A stretch of 64,000 bases of DNA, from contig NZ_AP027291.1 in the NCBI RefSeq assembly GCF_030295745.1, positions 4,588,001 through 4,652,000 of the forward strand, given 5' to 3'. A program made the translations under genes and the position numbers. Of this stretch, positions 23,163-32,219 are shown one piece after another (within the stretch, counting starts at the first letter, position 1; the number at the start of each line of letters is the position of its first letter). The stretch is from Mycolicibacterium sp. TUM20985. GTDB lineage: Bacteria; Actinomycetota; Actinomycetes; Mycobacteriales; Mycobacteriaceae. Below the pieces are notes generated by a model. It had not been told where the DNA came from. It saw only the letters and a list, made by a program, of their open reading frames with translations, and ran no database searches.

Positions 23163-24707
23163 ATGGCCTATCGACTGACCGACCTGGTGAACACCCCGCA
23201 CCTGCGGCTGGGCGTTCGCGCGGGCGTCGGCGGGCTGGACCGACCGGTGTCGTGGGCGCAGACCTCGGACCTCGAGGAGCCCTGGTCATGGCTGGCCGGC
23301 GGTGAGCTGCTGATGAAGAACGGGCGCACACTGCCCGCATCCGACGGCGGGCAGACGGCACTCATCCGCGGACTCGCCGAGCAGGGCATCTGCGGCATCG
23401 TCATCGGGCTCGACTCGGCCACACCGGATCTCACCCCCGCCGCGGTGTCACTCGCCGACGACCTGGCGTTCCCCGTGCTGCTGGTGCCGTACTCCGTCGG
23501 GTTCGCGGCGATCGGGCGGGCCGTGGCGGGCGGCGCCGAGGACGACGAGGGTCGGCGCATCGCGGTTACCGAACGCGTCTACCAAGTCATCCGACAGTCG
23601 GTGAATCACCAGGGGGCCGACGGTGCGCTGAGCCAGTTGGGCCGCGACGTCGCGTGCCGACTGGCGGTCCTCGACGCCGCGACGGGTGAGGTCGCACTCG
23701 ATTCGTCGGATCCCGTGGCGGATCCGCTGCGACGGGCCGTGACCGACGAGATCGCCGGACGACACGGTGCGGTGCCGGGCGTCCTGCACGTCTCCGCCAA
23801 TGATCAGCGTGCGTTGGTGGTCGAGGTGCCCGACGAGGAGCCGACGGTGTTGGTCGCCTACGGCTTTCGGTCCACCCCGCCCGACGTCGTGCAGTTGCAG
23901 CATCTGGCGTCGGCCATGGCGGTGCTGCTCGCCCAGCAGAACGTCCGCCGGGAGCACGACCGACGCATCGGAGCGGAGGTGCTGGCGTCCCTGTGCGACG
24001 GCAGGCTCACCGGCGGCCAGTCTCCAGGCATTCTCGCCGATCGGGGGCTACGGCCCGCGGCGACGGCGTTAGTGGCGATCTCGGGCGGCTCCCAGAGCGC
24101 CGAACGGCACCTGCACGTGCGCCTCGGCCGTCGTCAGGTGCCGCACCTCCTCCTACGGCGGGGACCGGTGCTCTACGCCCTGGTGCCCGCCGGTGACGGC
24201 CCGCTCGCGGCGTTGCGACACCGCGTGGGCGCCGAGGCGGCGATCGGCGTCAGCGACCCCCTGGGGCACCCGCGCCGCGGCCCGGCGGCGGTCCGCGAGG
24301 CAACGTGGGCGATGCGCGCCGCCGACAGCACGTCGGAGCGCACCGCCCACTACGGCGACGTCACGATGCTGTCGGTGCTGCGCGACACCGAGGAGGCGCA
24401 GGTGGTCGTCGACCGCGTGCTGGGCGCGCTGATCGTTTACGACGCAGGGCATTCCACCGACCTGGTCGCGACGCTGGACACCTACCTCCGATGCGACCGA
24501 TCGTGGGTGCGAACGGCGAAGGCGACGGGTGTGCACCGCCAAACCGTCGTGTATCGCATGCAGCGGATCGAGGAGATCACCGGCCGCCGGATCACCGACA
24601 CCGCCGCCATCGCCGAGTTTTGGCTCGCGCTGCGGGCCAGGGACCTGCTGAGCCCGGCGGGTGTGGCCGATGAGTTCTCCGCGGGCCGCCGGTCGACACC
24701 TGCATGA
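23163..24707 (+). CDS. PucR-family transcriptional regulator
   Basis: The 514-residue protein has the three-part PucR layout. The N-terminal PucR/purine-catabolism domain spans about residues 5-125 (DLVNTPHLRLGVRAG, LMKNGRTL). A central CdaR-like region follows (about 290-400). A C-terminal helix-turn-helix of the HTH_30 type lies at about 440-500 (CDRSWVRTAKATGVHRQTVV, YRMQRIEEITGRRI). Such proteins activate adjacent catabolic or transport genes when a nitrogen metabolite is present. It is divergent from the permease operon, with operator-like repeats just upstream. Its stop overlaps the next gene's start as ATGA. Confidence 0.88.
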   Translation: MAYRLTDLVNTPHLRLGVRAGVGGLDRPVSWAQTSDLEEPWSWLAGGELLMKNGRTLPASDGGQTALIRGLAEQGICGIVIGLDSATPDLTPAAVSLADDLAFPVLLVPYSVGFAAIGRAVAGGAEDDEGRRIAVTERVYQVIRQSVNHQGADGALSQLGRDVACRLAVLDAATGEVALDSSDPVADPLRRAVTDEIAGRHGAVPGVLHVSANDQRALVVEVPDEEPTVLVAYGFRSTPPDVVQLQHLASAMAVLLAQQNVRREHDRRIGAEVLASLCDGRLTGGQSPGILADRGLRPAATALVAISGGSQSAERHLHVRLGRRQVPHLLLRRGPVLYALVPAGDGPLAALRHRVGAEAAIGVSDPLGHPRRGPAAVREATWAMRAADSTSERTAHYGDVTMLSVLRDTEEAQVVVDRVLGALIVYDAGHSTDLVATLDTYLRCDRSWVRTAKATGVHRQTVVYRMQRIEEITGRRITDTAAIAEFWLALRARDLLSPAGVADEFSAGRRSTPA

Positions 24708-25540
24708 AGACCACCAACGGACTCATCTCCCGCTCCCTCGACGTTCCCGGCGCCCGACTGCACTACGAAGTCCGCGGAGGCGGCCCGCTGCTCCTCGTCA
24801 TCGGCTCGCCGATGGCGGCCGCGGAGTTCGCCCCGCTCGCGCACGCAATGGCCCACGACCACACCGTCGTCACCTACGACCCGCGGGGTTTCGCGGGTAG
24901 TCCCGTCGACGATCCGAACAGTCCGTCGAACCCCGATCTACGCGCCGACGACGTCGTGGCCATCCTCGACGCGCTCGGCGCCGAGTCCGCCGACGTGTTC
25001 GGCTCCAGCGGCGGCGCGGTCACCGGTCTCGCACTGGTCGCGCGCTACCCCGACCGCGTGCGCACGCTGGTGGCGCACGAACCGCCGCTGTTGGAACTGC
25101 TTCCCGACGCCGAGCAGCAGCGGGCCGCCACCAGAGACATCACCGATACGTTCCGCACCGAGGGGTTGCACGCCGCGTGGATGAAGTTCATGGTCCACGC
25201 CGGCTTCAAGGTGGAGACCTTCGGCTCAGACGACGCCGGCCCACCTGAGCCGCACGGCGCCCCGGTGAACCCCGAGCAGGAGTTGGCGGAGGGGGCGCGC
25301 TTCTTCATTCACGATCTGGCTCCCACCACGCAGTACCTACCCGACTTCGAGGCCCTCCGCGCGTCGTCGACCCGCATCGTCATCGGCCTCGGCGTGGAGT
25401 CGGGCCACCTGCTGACCCACCGAACCTCGGTCGCCGTGGCCGAGCGACTCGGCATCGACACGACGGAATTCCCCGGCGATCACGGCGGGTTCCTTGGCGC
25501 CCCAGGTGAATTCGCCGACCGGCTGCGGGCGGTCCTCTAG
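24704..25540 (+). CDS. alpha/beta hydrolase
   Basis: The 278-residue protein has the alpha/beta hydrolase nucleophile elbow GSSGGA (serine near residue 107), an oxyanion-side sequence LLVIGSPM, and a C-terminal histidine in FPGDHGGF near 264. The substrate is unknown. The ATG at 24704 overlaps the PucR stop (ATGA), so it is translationally coupled to the regulator and likely belongs to the same regulon. It converges on add, with a palindromic element in the 59-bp gap. Confidence 0.82.
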   Translation: MKTTNGLISRSLDVPGARLHYEVRGGGPLLLVIGSPMAAAEFAPLAHAMAHDHTVVTYDPRGFAGSPVDDPNSPSNPDLRADDVVAILDALGAESADVFGSSGGAVTGLALVARYPDRVRTLVAHEPPLLELLPDAEQQRAATRDITDTFRTEGLHAAWMKFMVHAGFKVETFGSDDAGPPEPHGAPVNPEQELAEGARFFIHDLAPTTQYLPDFEALRASSTRIVIGLGVESGHLLTHRTSVAVAERLGIDTTEFPGDHGGFLGAPGEFADRLRAVL

Positions 25541-25599
25541 CGATTTCGGCGCGTTTCCGTTCGCCGAGCGACCGTTTGCGTGCCCAAATCGCGCGGGGG
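25540..25599. terminator. palindromic gap between convergent hydrolase and add genes
   Basis: GCGATTTCGG at 25540-25549 faces CCCAAATCGC near 25583-25592 as imperfect inverted arms (8 of 10 paired). The element lies between two convergent stops and is the natural place for a two-way terminator. It resembles the other short palindromes in this window. Confidence 0.5.
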
Positions 25600-26688
25600 T
25601 CAGCCGATGAGGACGGCGAAGCGCGGCTTGATCACGTCGTCGATCAGCGCCAGGCGCTCGCGGAACGGGATGAACGACGACTTCATCGCGTTGATGGTGA
25701 ACCGCTCGAGATCGCTCCAGCCGTAGCCGAACGCCTCGACCAGACGCAGCATCTCCTGACTCATGGTGGTATCGCTCATCAATCGGTTGTCGGTGTTGAC
25801 CGTCACTCGGAATCGCAGCCGGGCCAGCAGCGCGAACGGGTGCTCGGCGATGCTGGCGACGGCGCCGGTCTGCACGTTGCTGCTGGGGCATAGCTCCAAC
25901 GGAATGCGCTTGTCGCGCAGGATGGACGCCAGCCGGCCGAGCGTCGCGTCGTTGTCGCCGTGGACCTCGATGTCGTCGACGATCCGGACCCCGTGGCCCA
26001 ACCGGTCGGCGCCGCAGAAGGCGATCGCCTCCTGGATGGACGGCAGACCGAATGCCTCCCCGGCGTGAATGGTGAACCGCGCGTTGTTGTTTCGCATGTA
26101 CTCGAAGGCGTCCAGATGCCGCGTCGGAGGGTACCCGGCCTCCGCACCGGCGATGTCGAAGCCGACCACGCCCTTGTCGCGGAAACGGATGGCCAGCTCG
26201 GCGATCTCCCGCGACCGGGCGGCATGCCGCATCGCGGTCACCAGGCACCGCACCGTGATCGTCTTGCCGTCGGCCGCGGCCGCCTTCTCACCGTCGGCGA
26301 AACCGGCCAGCACCGCGTCGGTGACCGCGTCGAGCGACAATCCGCCGTCGATGTGCAGCTCGGGCGCGAACCGGACCTCGGCGTAGACCACCGAGTCGGC
26401 CGCCAGATCCTCGACGCACTCCAACGCCACCCGGTGTAGCGCCTCCGGTGTCTGCATGACGCCGACGGTGTGGGCGAACGGCTCGAGGTAGCGGACCAGC
26501 GAGCCGCTGTGCGCGGCCGTCCGGAAGAACGTGGCCAGCTCCCGGACGTCCCGCGTGGGGAGACCGTCGTAGCCGAACTGCTCGGCCAACTCCACCACCG
26601 TCGCGGGTCGCAATCCGCCGTCGAGGTGATCGTGGAGCAGGGCCTTGGGTGCCCGCTGGATGTTCTCGAGCGTCAGTGGAGTGGTCAT
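25600..26688 (-). CDS. add: adenosine deaminase
   Basis: The 362-residue enzyme deaminates adenosine and deoxyadenosine to inosine in the cytosol. The zinc and catalytic motifs are all visible: LLHDHLDGGLRP (zinc histidines), FTIHAGEAFGLPS, GHGVRI, LELCPSSNVQTG and VTVNTDNRLMSDT. Length matches M. tuberculosis Add (Rv3313c), and its neighbours deoA and cdd are the same. It is separated from deoA by 10 bp on the same strand, so cdd-deoA-add reads as one nucleoside-salvage operon. Confidence 0.95.
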   Translation of the reverse strand: MTTPLTLENIQRAPKALLHDHLDGGLRPATVVELAEQFGYDGLPTRDVRELATFFRTAAHSGSLVRYLEPFAHTVGVMQTPEALHRVALECVEDLAADSVVYAEVRFAPELHIDGGLSLDAVTDAVLAGFADGEKAAAADGKTITVRCLVTAMRHAARSREIAELAIRFRDKGVVGFDIAGAEAGYPPTRHLDAFEYMRNNNARFTIHAGEAFGLPSIQEAIAFCGADRLGHGVRIVDDIEVHGDNDATLGRLASILRDKRIPLELCPSSNVQTGAVASIAEHPFALLARLRFRVTVNTDNRLMSDTTMSQEMLRLVEAFGYGWSDLERFTINAMKSSFIPFRERLALIDDVIKPRFAVLIG

Positions 26689-26698
26689 GCAGTCCTCC

Positions 26699-27997
26699 TC
26701 AGGTGATCCGGTCGATGATCAGGGGGCGCGCCTCGGGCACCTCGTCGCCGACGGTCCAGCCACCGTCGAGCTCGGCCATGGCCCCGTCGAAACGTTCGGG
26801 TGTGTCGGTGTAGAGCGTGAAGAGCGTCTCGCCCGCGGCCACGGGTTCGCCGGGCGTGCGGTGGATGTGCATTCCCGCGCCGAACTGCACCTGCCCGCCG
26901 GGTGTCGATCGACCCGCACCGAGCCGCCACACCGCCAGTCCCACCGCCATCGCATCGATGTCGACCATCGTGCCACCACGCGGCGCGGTGACCGTCTCGG
27001 TGTGCGATCCGATCGGTAGGGGCTGCGAGAGGTCACCACCCTGGGCGGCGACGAGGTCGCGAAACCGGTCCATCGCCGTGCCGTCCCGCAGCGTCTGCGC
27101 CGGGTCCACGCCATCGATCCCGGCGGCGTCGAGCATCTCGCGCGCCAGCGCCAGCGTCAGCTCGACGACGTCAGCGGGGCCGCCACCGGCCAACACGTCG
27201 ACCGACTCGGCGACTTCGATGGCATTGCCGACCGCTCGGCCCAACGGGTAGTCCATGTGGGTCAGCAGCGCGCGGGTGTCGATCCCCCGCGCATTGCCGA
27301 GGGCGACCATCGTCGTCGCCAACTCCCGCGCCTCTGCCTCCGACGCCAGGAAGGCGCCCCGCCCCACCTTGGTGTCCAACACCAGCGCACGGGCGCCCTC
27401 CGCGAGCTTCTTGCTCATCACCGAACTCGCGATCAACGGCAGGGACTCCGTCGTACCGGTGACGTCCCGCAGGGCGTAGATCTTCCGATCCGCGGGCGCC
27501 AGCTCACCGGCGGCGAAGATGGCCGCTCCGATGTCCTGAAGCTGTTGGCGGATCCGCGCTTTGGACAACTCCGCGGTGAACCCGGCGATCGCCTCGAGCT
27601 TGTCGAGCGTGCCACCGGTATGGCCGAGGCCACGGCCCGCGGCCTGGGGCACGGCCGCTCCACAGGCCATCACGACGGGCACCAGCGGGATGGTGATCTT
27701 GTCGCCCACCCCGCCGGTGGAGTGCTTGTCCACCAATCGCAATGGCTTGCCGTCGCGGCGGAGATCGCCGAAGTCGAACTGCTCGCCGGAGTCGATCATC
27801 GCGGCCGTCCAGCGCGAGATCTCACCGGGAGTCATGCCGCGCAGGAAGATCGCCATCAGCAGGGCCGACATCTGCTCGTCGTGCACGACGCCGCGGGTGT
27901 AGCCGTCGATGACCCAGTCGATCGCCGCGTCTGGCAGGACGCCACCGTCACGCTTGATCCTGATGACCGTCGGAGCGTCGAACGTGAACCGCGTCAC
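26699..27997 (-). CDS. deoA: thymidine phosphorylase
   Basis: The protein of about 432 residues is a pyrimidine nucleoside phosphorylase that splits thymidine or deoxyuridine to base plus deoxyribose 1-phosphate. Signatures include the phosphate and substrate region KHSTGGVGDKITIPLVP and GRGLGHTGGTLDKLE. The GTG at 27997 (VTRFTFDAPTVIRIKRDGG) matches the usual N-terminus and overlaps the cdd stop as GTGA. The upstream ATG at 28012 is less likely. The middle of the cdd-deoA-add operon, as in Rv3315c-Rv3313c. Confidence 0.93.
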   Translation of the reverse strand: MTRFTFDAPTVIRIKRDGGVLPDAAIDWVIDGYTRGVVHDEQMSALLMAIFLRGMTPGEISRWTAAMIDSGEQFDFGDLRRDGKPLRLVDKHSTGGVGDKITIPLVPVVMACGAAVPQAAGRGLGHTGGTLDKLEAIAGFTAELSKARIRQQLQDIGAAIFAAGELAPADRKIYALRDVTGTTESLPLIASSVMSKKLAEGARALVLDTKVGRGAFLASEAEARELATTMVALGNARGIDTRALLTHMDYPLGRAVGNAIEVAESVDVLAGGGPADVVELTLALAREMLDAAGIDGVDPAQTLRDGTAMDRFRDLVAAQGGDLSQPLPIGSHTETVTAPRGGTMVDIDAMAVGLAVWRLGAGRSTPGGQVQFGAGMHIHRTPGEPVAAGETLFTLYTDTPERFDGAMAELDGGWTVGDEVPEARPLIIDRIT

Positions 27998-28410
27998 TGC
28001 GTTTGGCTCCACCCTTTGACGGCGTCGAGATCGTCGGGCCCGAACGCGTCGGGGAGCAACTCACCCAACGCCCGTGGACCGGCCGGATGGTCGATCAGCA
28101 TCCCCGGCCCGCCGTGCTCGAGGAGCACCTGGCGACACCGTCCGCACGGCATCAGCAAGCCCCCGGTGGCGTCGACGCACGTGAGTGCGACGAGCCGTCC
28201 GCCGCCACTGGAATGCAGCGCGCACGCCACGGCGCACTCCGCGCAGAGACCCAGGCCATATGAGACATTCTCCACATTGCAACCGGTCAGAATTCGGTCA
28301 TCCGCCGTGACCGCTGCCGCCCCGACCGGGAATCCGGAATAGGGCGCATAGGCGTGGGCGCTGGCTTCTATTGCCTTGTCCCGCAATGTGTTCCAATCAA
28401 TTTCCGGCAT
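27994..28410 (-). CDS. cdd: cytidine deaminase
   Basis: The 138-residue protein is a small tetrameric-type cytidine deaminase. It shows the zinc site CAECAVACAL (cysteine and catalytic glutamate) and PCGRCRQVLLEH (two cysteines), plus FPVGAAAVTADDR and NVENVSYGLGLCAEC. It converts cytidine and deoxycytidine to uridine forms. The ATG at 28410 gives the compact family length; the open frame to 29037 overlaps sdhC and is spurious. First gene of the salvage operon, divergent from sdhC with a 228-bp gap. Confidence 0.94.
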   Translation of the reverse strand: MPEIDWNTLRDKAIEASAHAYAPYSGFPVGAAAVTADDRILTGCNVENVSYGLGLCAECAVACALHSSGGGRLVALTCVDATGGLLMPCGRCRQVLLEHGGPGMLIDHPAGPRALGELLPDAFGPDDLDAVKGWSQTQ

Positions 28411-28638
28411 CGCACCAGCCCCGTCGTCGGTGTTCTGAATGCATTTAGAAACTCCGGTTTCACTACTGCCATCGTGTTTAGGTAACCCTAATTCCGATGC
28501 CACGAGGGCGATCGACGGTCCCACGCTAGTTCTTTCCGTGCACGGTTTGGGATTAGAGTCGGCAACAGGTTTGGGCAAAGGTTGGCACTGGTCCCCACCG
28601 GCTACCAAACCTTCCACCGAGGGCGTTGGAGGCCGGAG
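28411..28638. promoter_or_regulatory. divergent promoter region between cdd and sdhC
   Basis: These 228 bases hold no convincing gene and must contain promoters for both the nucleoside salvage operon and sdhCDAB. TAGAGT at 28554-28559 is a plausible -10 for sdhC, but no good -35 is visible. The stretch near 28440-28500 is richer in A and T than the surroundings. Confidence 0.45.
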
Positions 28639-29058
28639 ATGAGCACAGCCACGACAGCGGATTCCGCGATACCCGCGCCGCGACCGCGCCGCCGCACGCT
28701 GTACCGCGGCGACCCGGGCATGTGGTCGTGGGTCTTGCACCGCGTCACGGGCGCGACGATCTTCTTCTTTCTCTTCGTGCACGTCCTGGACACCGCGTTG
28801 GTCCGGGTCAGCCCCGAGGCCTACAACGCGATCATCGATACCTACAAGACCCCGATCATCGGCCTGCTGGAGATGGGCCTCGTGGTTGCGGTGCTCTACC
28901 ACGCGCTCAACGGCATCCGCATCATCCTGATCGACTTCTGGCAGAACGGTCCCAAGTACCAACGACTGATGCTGTGGGTGGTGCTCGCGGTCTGGATCAC
29001 CGTCTTCATCGCCGCCCTCGGCGTGATGGGCATGCACATGGCGGAGCGTTTCCTATGA
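28639..29058 (+). CDS. sdhC: succinate dehydrogenase cytochrome b556 subunit
   Basis: The 139-residue membrane subunit anchors succinate dehydrogenase and helps bind haem and quinone. There are three hydrophobic helices: the first after the SdhC signature RTLYRGDPGMWSWVLHRVTG, then GLVVAVLYHALNGIRIILID (with the likely haem histidine), then WVVLAVWITVFIAALGVMG. The ATG at 28639 has GGAGGCCGGAG just upstream. The stop overlaps sdhD as ATGA. Equivalent to Rv3316. Confidence 0.95.
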   Translation: MSTATTADSAIPAPRPRRRTLYRGDPGMWSWVLHRVTGATIFFFLFVHVLDTALVRVSPEAYNAIIDTYKTPIIGLLEMGLVVAVLYHALNGIRIILIDFWQNGPKYQRLMLWVVLAVWITVFIAALGVMGMHMAERFL

Positions 29059-29540
29059 GCCGATCGTCAGGAGCCAATCCCTACGACCACGTCAGCGAGC
29101 GCGGCGGTCCCGCTCCTGTCATGCAGCGCAGCCACGACCGGCCCGCCGGCCTGGACAACCCGCGCTCACCCCGCGGACGCAGCGCGATGCCGAACTTCGA
29201 GAAATACGCCTGGCTGTTCATGCGCTTCTCCGGGATCGTTCTGGTGGTCCTCGCGCTCGGCCACCTCTTCGTCGGCCTGATCTGGGACGGCGGCGTCTAC
29301 CGCATCGACTTCAACTACGTCGCGCAGCGCTGGGCCTCGCCCTTCTGGCAGACCTGGGACCTGCTCCTGCTGTGGCTGGCCCAGCTGCACGGTGGCAACG
29401 GCATGCGCACGATCATCAACGACTACGCCCGCAAGGACTCGACCAAGTTCTGGTTGAACGCTCTGTTGGGGTTGTCGGTCCTGTTCACGGTGGTGTTGGG
29501 CACCTACGTCCTACTGACCTTCGACGCAAACATCTCGTGA
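29055..29540 (+). CDS. sdhD: succinate dehydrogenase hydrophobic membrane anchor subunit
   Basis: The protein of about 161 residues has a polar N-terminal arm of about 45 residues, then three helices (WLFMRFSGIVLVVLALGHLF, a central helix with LAQLHGGNGMR, and LGLSVLFTVVLGTYVLLTF). The histidine in ALGHLF or AQLHGG would serve the haem/quinone site. I chose the ATG at 29055, overlapping sdhC (ATGA), over a longer frame that simply overlaps sdhC. It pairs with SdhC as the membrane anchor of the complex. Confidence 0.92.
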   Translation: MSRSSGANPYDHVSERGGPAPVMQRSHDRPAGLDNPRSPRGRSAMPNFEKYAWLFMRFSGIVLVVLALGHLFVGLIWDGGVYRIDFNYVAQRWASPFWQTWDLLLLWLAQLHGGNGMRTIINDYARKDSTKFWLNALLGLSVLFTVVLGTYVLLTFDANIS

Positions 29541-29577
29541 CCGGACGACGGTTCACGAAGAAGATGGAGAGCACGGC

Positions 29578-31332
29578 ATGTTGATCGAACATCGCTACGA
29601 CGTCGTCATCGTCGGTGCCGGCGGCGCAGGAATGCGCGCCGCAGTCGAGGCAGGCCCGCGGGCGCGGACCGCCGTCCTGACCAAGCTGTACCCGACGCGC
29701 AGTCACACCGGCGCCGCGCAGGGCGGCATGTGCGCCGCGCTCGCCAACGTCGAGGACGACAACTGGGAATGGCACACCTTCGACACCGTCAAGGGCGGCG
29801 ACTACCTCGCCGATCAGGACGCGGTCGAGATCATGTGCAAGGAAGCGATCGACGCGGTCTACGACCTCGAGAAGATGGGGATGCCGTTCAACCGCACCCC
29901 CGAGGGCCGCATCGATCAGCGCCGCTTCGGTGGGCACACCCGCGATCACGGCAAGGCACCCGTCCGCCGCGCCTGCTACGCCGCCGACCGCACCGGCCAC
30001 ATGATCCTGCAGACCCTGTACCAAAACTGCGTCAAGCACGACGTCGAGTTCTTCAACGAGTTCTACGCCCTGGACCTGGTGCTCTCGGATACGCCGGGCG
30101 GCCCGGTGGCGACGGGCGTGGTGGCCTACGAGCTGGCCACCGGTGACGTCCACGTCTTCCACGCCAAGGCGATCGTGTTCGCCACCGGCGGGTCCGGGCG
30201 CATGTACAAGACGACGTCCAACGCGCACACGTTGACCGGCGACGGCCTGGGCATCATCTTCCGCAAGGGACTTCCCTTGGAGGACATGGAGTTTCATCAG
30301 TTCCACCCGACGGGCCTGGCCGGTCTTGGCATTCTGATCTCCGAGGCCGTGCGCGGTGAGGGCGGCCGTCTGCTGAACGCGGACGGGGAACGGTTCATGG
30401 AGCGCTATGCGCCCACGATCGTCGACCTCGCACCGCGCGACATCGTGGCCCGATCCATGGTGCTCGAGGTGCTCGAAGGCCGCGGCGCCGGACCGAACAA
30501 GGACTACGTCTACATCGACGTCCGGCACCTCGGCGCCGACGTGCTCGAGGCCAAGCTGCCCGACATCACCGAGTTCGCTCGCACCTACCTCGGCGTCGAC
30601 CCCGTCACCGAGCTGGTGCCCGTGTACCCGACGTGCCACTACGTCATGGGAGGCATCCCGACCACCGTCAACGGCCAGGTGCTGCGCGACAACAACTCGA
30701 TCGTGCCGGGCCTGTACGCCGCGGGTGAGTGTGCCTGCGTGTCCGTGCACGGTTCCAACCGGCTGGGCACCAACTCGCTGCTGGACATCAACGTGTTTGG
30801 TCGACGGGCCGGCATCGCCGCCGCGAGTTACGCGATGGGCCACGACTTCGTCGACATGCCCGCCACCCCGGCGAACATGGTGACCGAATGGGTCGGTGAC
30901 ATCCTCTCCGAGCACGGCAACGAGCGGGTCGCCGACATCCGCGGTGTGCTGCAGCAGTCGATGGACAACAACGCAGCCGTCTTCCGCACTGAGGAGACCC
31001 TGAAGCAGGCGCTGACCGACATCCACGGGCTCAAGGAGCGGTACAGCCGAATCACCGTGCAGGACAAGGGCAAGAGGTACAACAGCGACCTGCTGGAGGC
31101 CATCGAGCTCGGCTTCCTGCTGGAGCTCGCCGAGGTCACCGTCGTCGGCGCGCTGAACCGCAAGGAGTCCCGCGGAGGCCACGCGCGGGAGGACTACCCG
31201 CATCGTGACGACACCAACTACATGCGACACACGATGGCGTACAAGCAGGGTGGTGACCTGCTGAGTGACATCCGGTTGGATTACAAGCCAGTCGTGCAGA
31301 CCCGTTACGAGCCGATGGAACGGAAGTACTGA
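29578..31332 (+). CDS. sdhA: succinate dehydrogenase flavoprotein subunit
   Basis: The 584-residue subunit carries covalent FAD and oxidises succinate to fumarate. FAD-binding VVIVGAGGAGMRAA is near the N-terminus. The flavinylation-site region YPTRSHTGAAQGGM follows, then RRFGGHTRDHG and the substrate site HQFHPTGLAG with GEGGRLLNADG, and the catalytic end NRLGTNSLLDINVFG. It matches the Sdh2 type (Rv3318). The stop shares a base with the sdhB start (TGATG). The long opposite-strand open frame here is only a codon-bias shadow. Confidence 0.96.
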   Translation: MLIEHRYDVVIVGAGGAGMRAAVEAGPRARTAVLTKLYPTRSHTGAAQGGMCAALANVEDDNWEWHTFDTVKGGDYLADQDAVEIMCKEAIDAVYDLEKMGMPFNRTPEGRIDQRRFGGHTRDHGKAPVRRACYAADRTGHMILQTLYQNCVKHDVEFFNEFYALDLVLSDTPGGPVATGVVAYELATGDVHVFHAKAIVFATGGSGRMYKTTSNAHTLTGDGLGIIFRKGLPLEDMEFHQFHPTGLAGLGILISEAVRGEGGRLLNADGERFMERYAPTIVDLAPRDIVARSMVLEVLEGRGAGPNKDYVYIDVRHLGADVLEAKLPDITEFARTYLGVDPVTELVPVYPTCHYVMGGIPTTVNGQVLRDNNSIVPGLYAAGECACVSVHGSNRLGTNSLLDINVFGRRAGIAAASYAMGHDFVDMPATPANMVTEWVGDILSEHGNERVADIRGVLQQSMDNNAAVFRTEETLKQALTDIHGLKERYSRITVQDKGKRYNSDLLEAIELGFLLELAEVTVVGALNRKESRGGHAREDYPHRDDTNYMRHTMAYKQGGDLLSDIRLDYKPVVQTRYEPMERKY

Positions 31333-32108
31333 TGAGCGCACCCGCCATCGAGAAGGACCAAGCGACCACCCCGCCCGTGCCCGAGGGCGCCGTGATGGTC
31401 ACGCTGAAGATCGCGCGGTTCAACCCCGACGATCCCGACGGCGCCGGCTTCCAGAGCTTCCGGGTGCCGTGCCTGCCCACGGACCGGTTGCTCAACCTGC
31501 TGCACTACGCGAAGTGGTACCTCGACGGGACGTTGACGTTCCGTCGGTCGTGCGCCCATGGGGTGTGCGGTTCGGATGCCATGCGGATCAACGGCGTGAA
31601 CCGGCTGGCCTGCAAGGTGCTGATGCGCGACATGCTGCCCAAGAAGGCGGGCAAGCAGCTCACCATCAGCATCGAGCCAATCCGCGGCCTGCCCGTCGAG
31701 AAGGACCTCGTCGTCGACATGGAACCGTTCTTCGACGCCTACCGCGCCGTCAAGCCGTTCCTCATCACCAGCGGCAACGAGCCCACCCGCGAACGCATTC
31801 AGAGCCAGACCGACCGCGCTCGCTACGACGACACCACCAAGTGCATCCTGTGCGCCTGCTGCACCACCAGCTGCCCGGTGTTCTGGACGGAGGGCTCCTA
31901 CTTCGGGCCCGCCGCGATCGTCAACGCGCACCGGTTCATCTTCGACAGCCGTGACGAGGCCGCCGCCGAGCGACTCGACATCCTCAACGAGGTCGACGGC
32001 GTCTGGCGGTGCCGCACCACCTTCAACTGCACGGAGTCCTGCCCGCGCGGCATCCAGGTGACCAAGGCGATCCAAGAGGTCAAGCGCGCACTGATGTTCG
32101 CCCGCTAA
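31332..32108 (+). CDS. sdhB: succinate dehydrogenase iron-sulfur subunit
   Basis: The 258-residue subunit passes electrons from FAD to quinone. The 2Fe-2S motif RRSCAHGVCGSDAM is near residue 73, the 4Fe-4S motif KCILCACCTTSCPVFW near 170, and the 3Fe-4S cysteines appear in CTESCPRGIQ near 235. It overlaps sdhA by one base and closes the sdhCDAB operon. A palindromic repeat follows 13 bp after the stop. Confidence 0.95.
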   Translation: MSAPAIEKDQATTPPVPEGAVMVTLKIARFNPDDPDGAGFQSFRVPCLPTDRLLNLLHYAKWYLDGTLTFRRSCAHGVCGSDAMRINGVNRLACKVLMRDMLPKKAGKQLTISIEPIRGLPVEKDLVVDMEPFFDAYRAVKPFLITSGNEPTRERIQSQTDRARYDDTTKCILCACCTTSCPVFWTEGSYFGPAAIVNAHRFIFDSRDEAAAERLDILNEVDGVWRCRTTFNCTESCPRGIQVTKAIQEVKRALMFAR

Positions 32109-32120
32109 CCCTATTGCCCT

Positions 32121-32175
32121 CGCGATTTGTGCACGCTAGACCGCGCTCACCGCGGGTCCGCGTGCACGAATGGCG
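32121..32175. repeat. intergenic palindromic repeat (copy G) after sdhB
   Basis: CGCGATTTGTGCACGC (32121-32136) faces GCGTGCACGAATGGCG (32160-32175) as imperfect inverted arms sharing the core GTGCACGC/GCGTGCAC. It lies just after the sdhB stop and may act as that operon's terminator. It belongs to the palindrome family listed in the findings. Confidence 0.65.
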
Positions 32176-32219
32176 GGGTTGGGGTGTCACAGATCGGCGG
32201 GCCATCTCGTCCAAGTGGC

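Noticed and set aside
18308..25540. Purine/allantoin degradation cluster
   Set aside because: PucR and a PuuE-like protein hint at it, but there is no urate oxidase, allantoicase, xanthine dehydrogenase or ureidoglycolate enzyme, and the ureohydrolase points to guanidines instead.
29485..31341. 618-residue open frame on the minus strand opposite sdhA
   Set aside because: Composition is rich in V, H, R and G with no known motif, and it mirrors the codon bias of sdhA; it is a typical shadow frame in GC-rich DNA.
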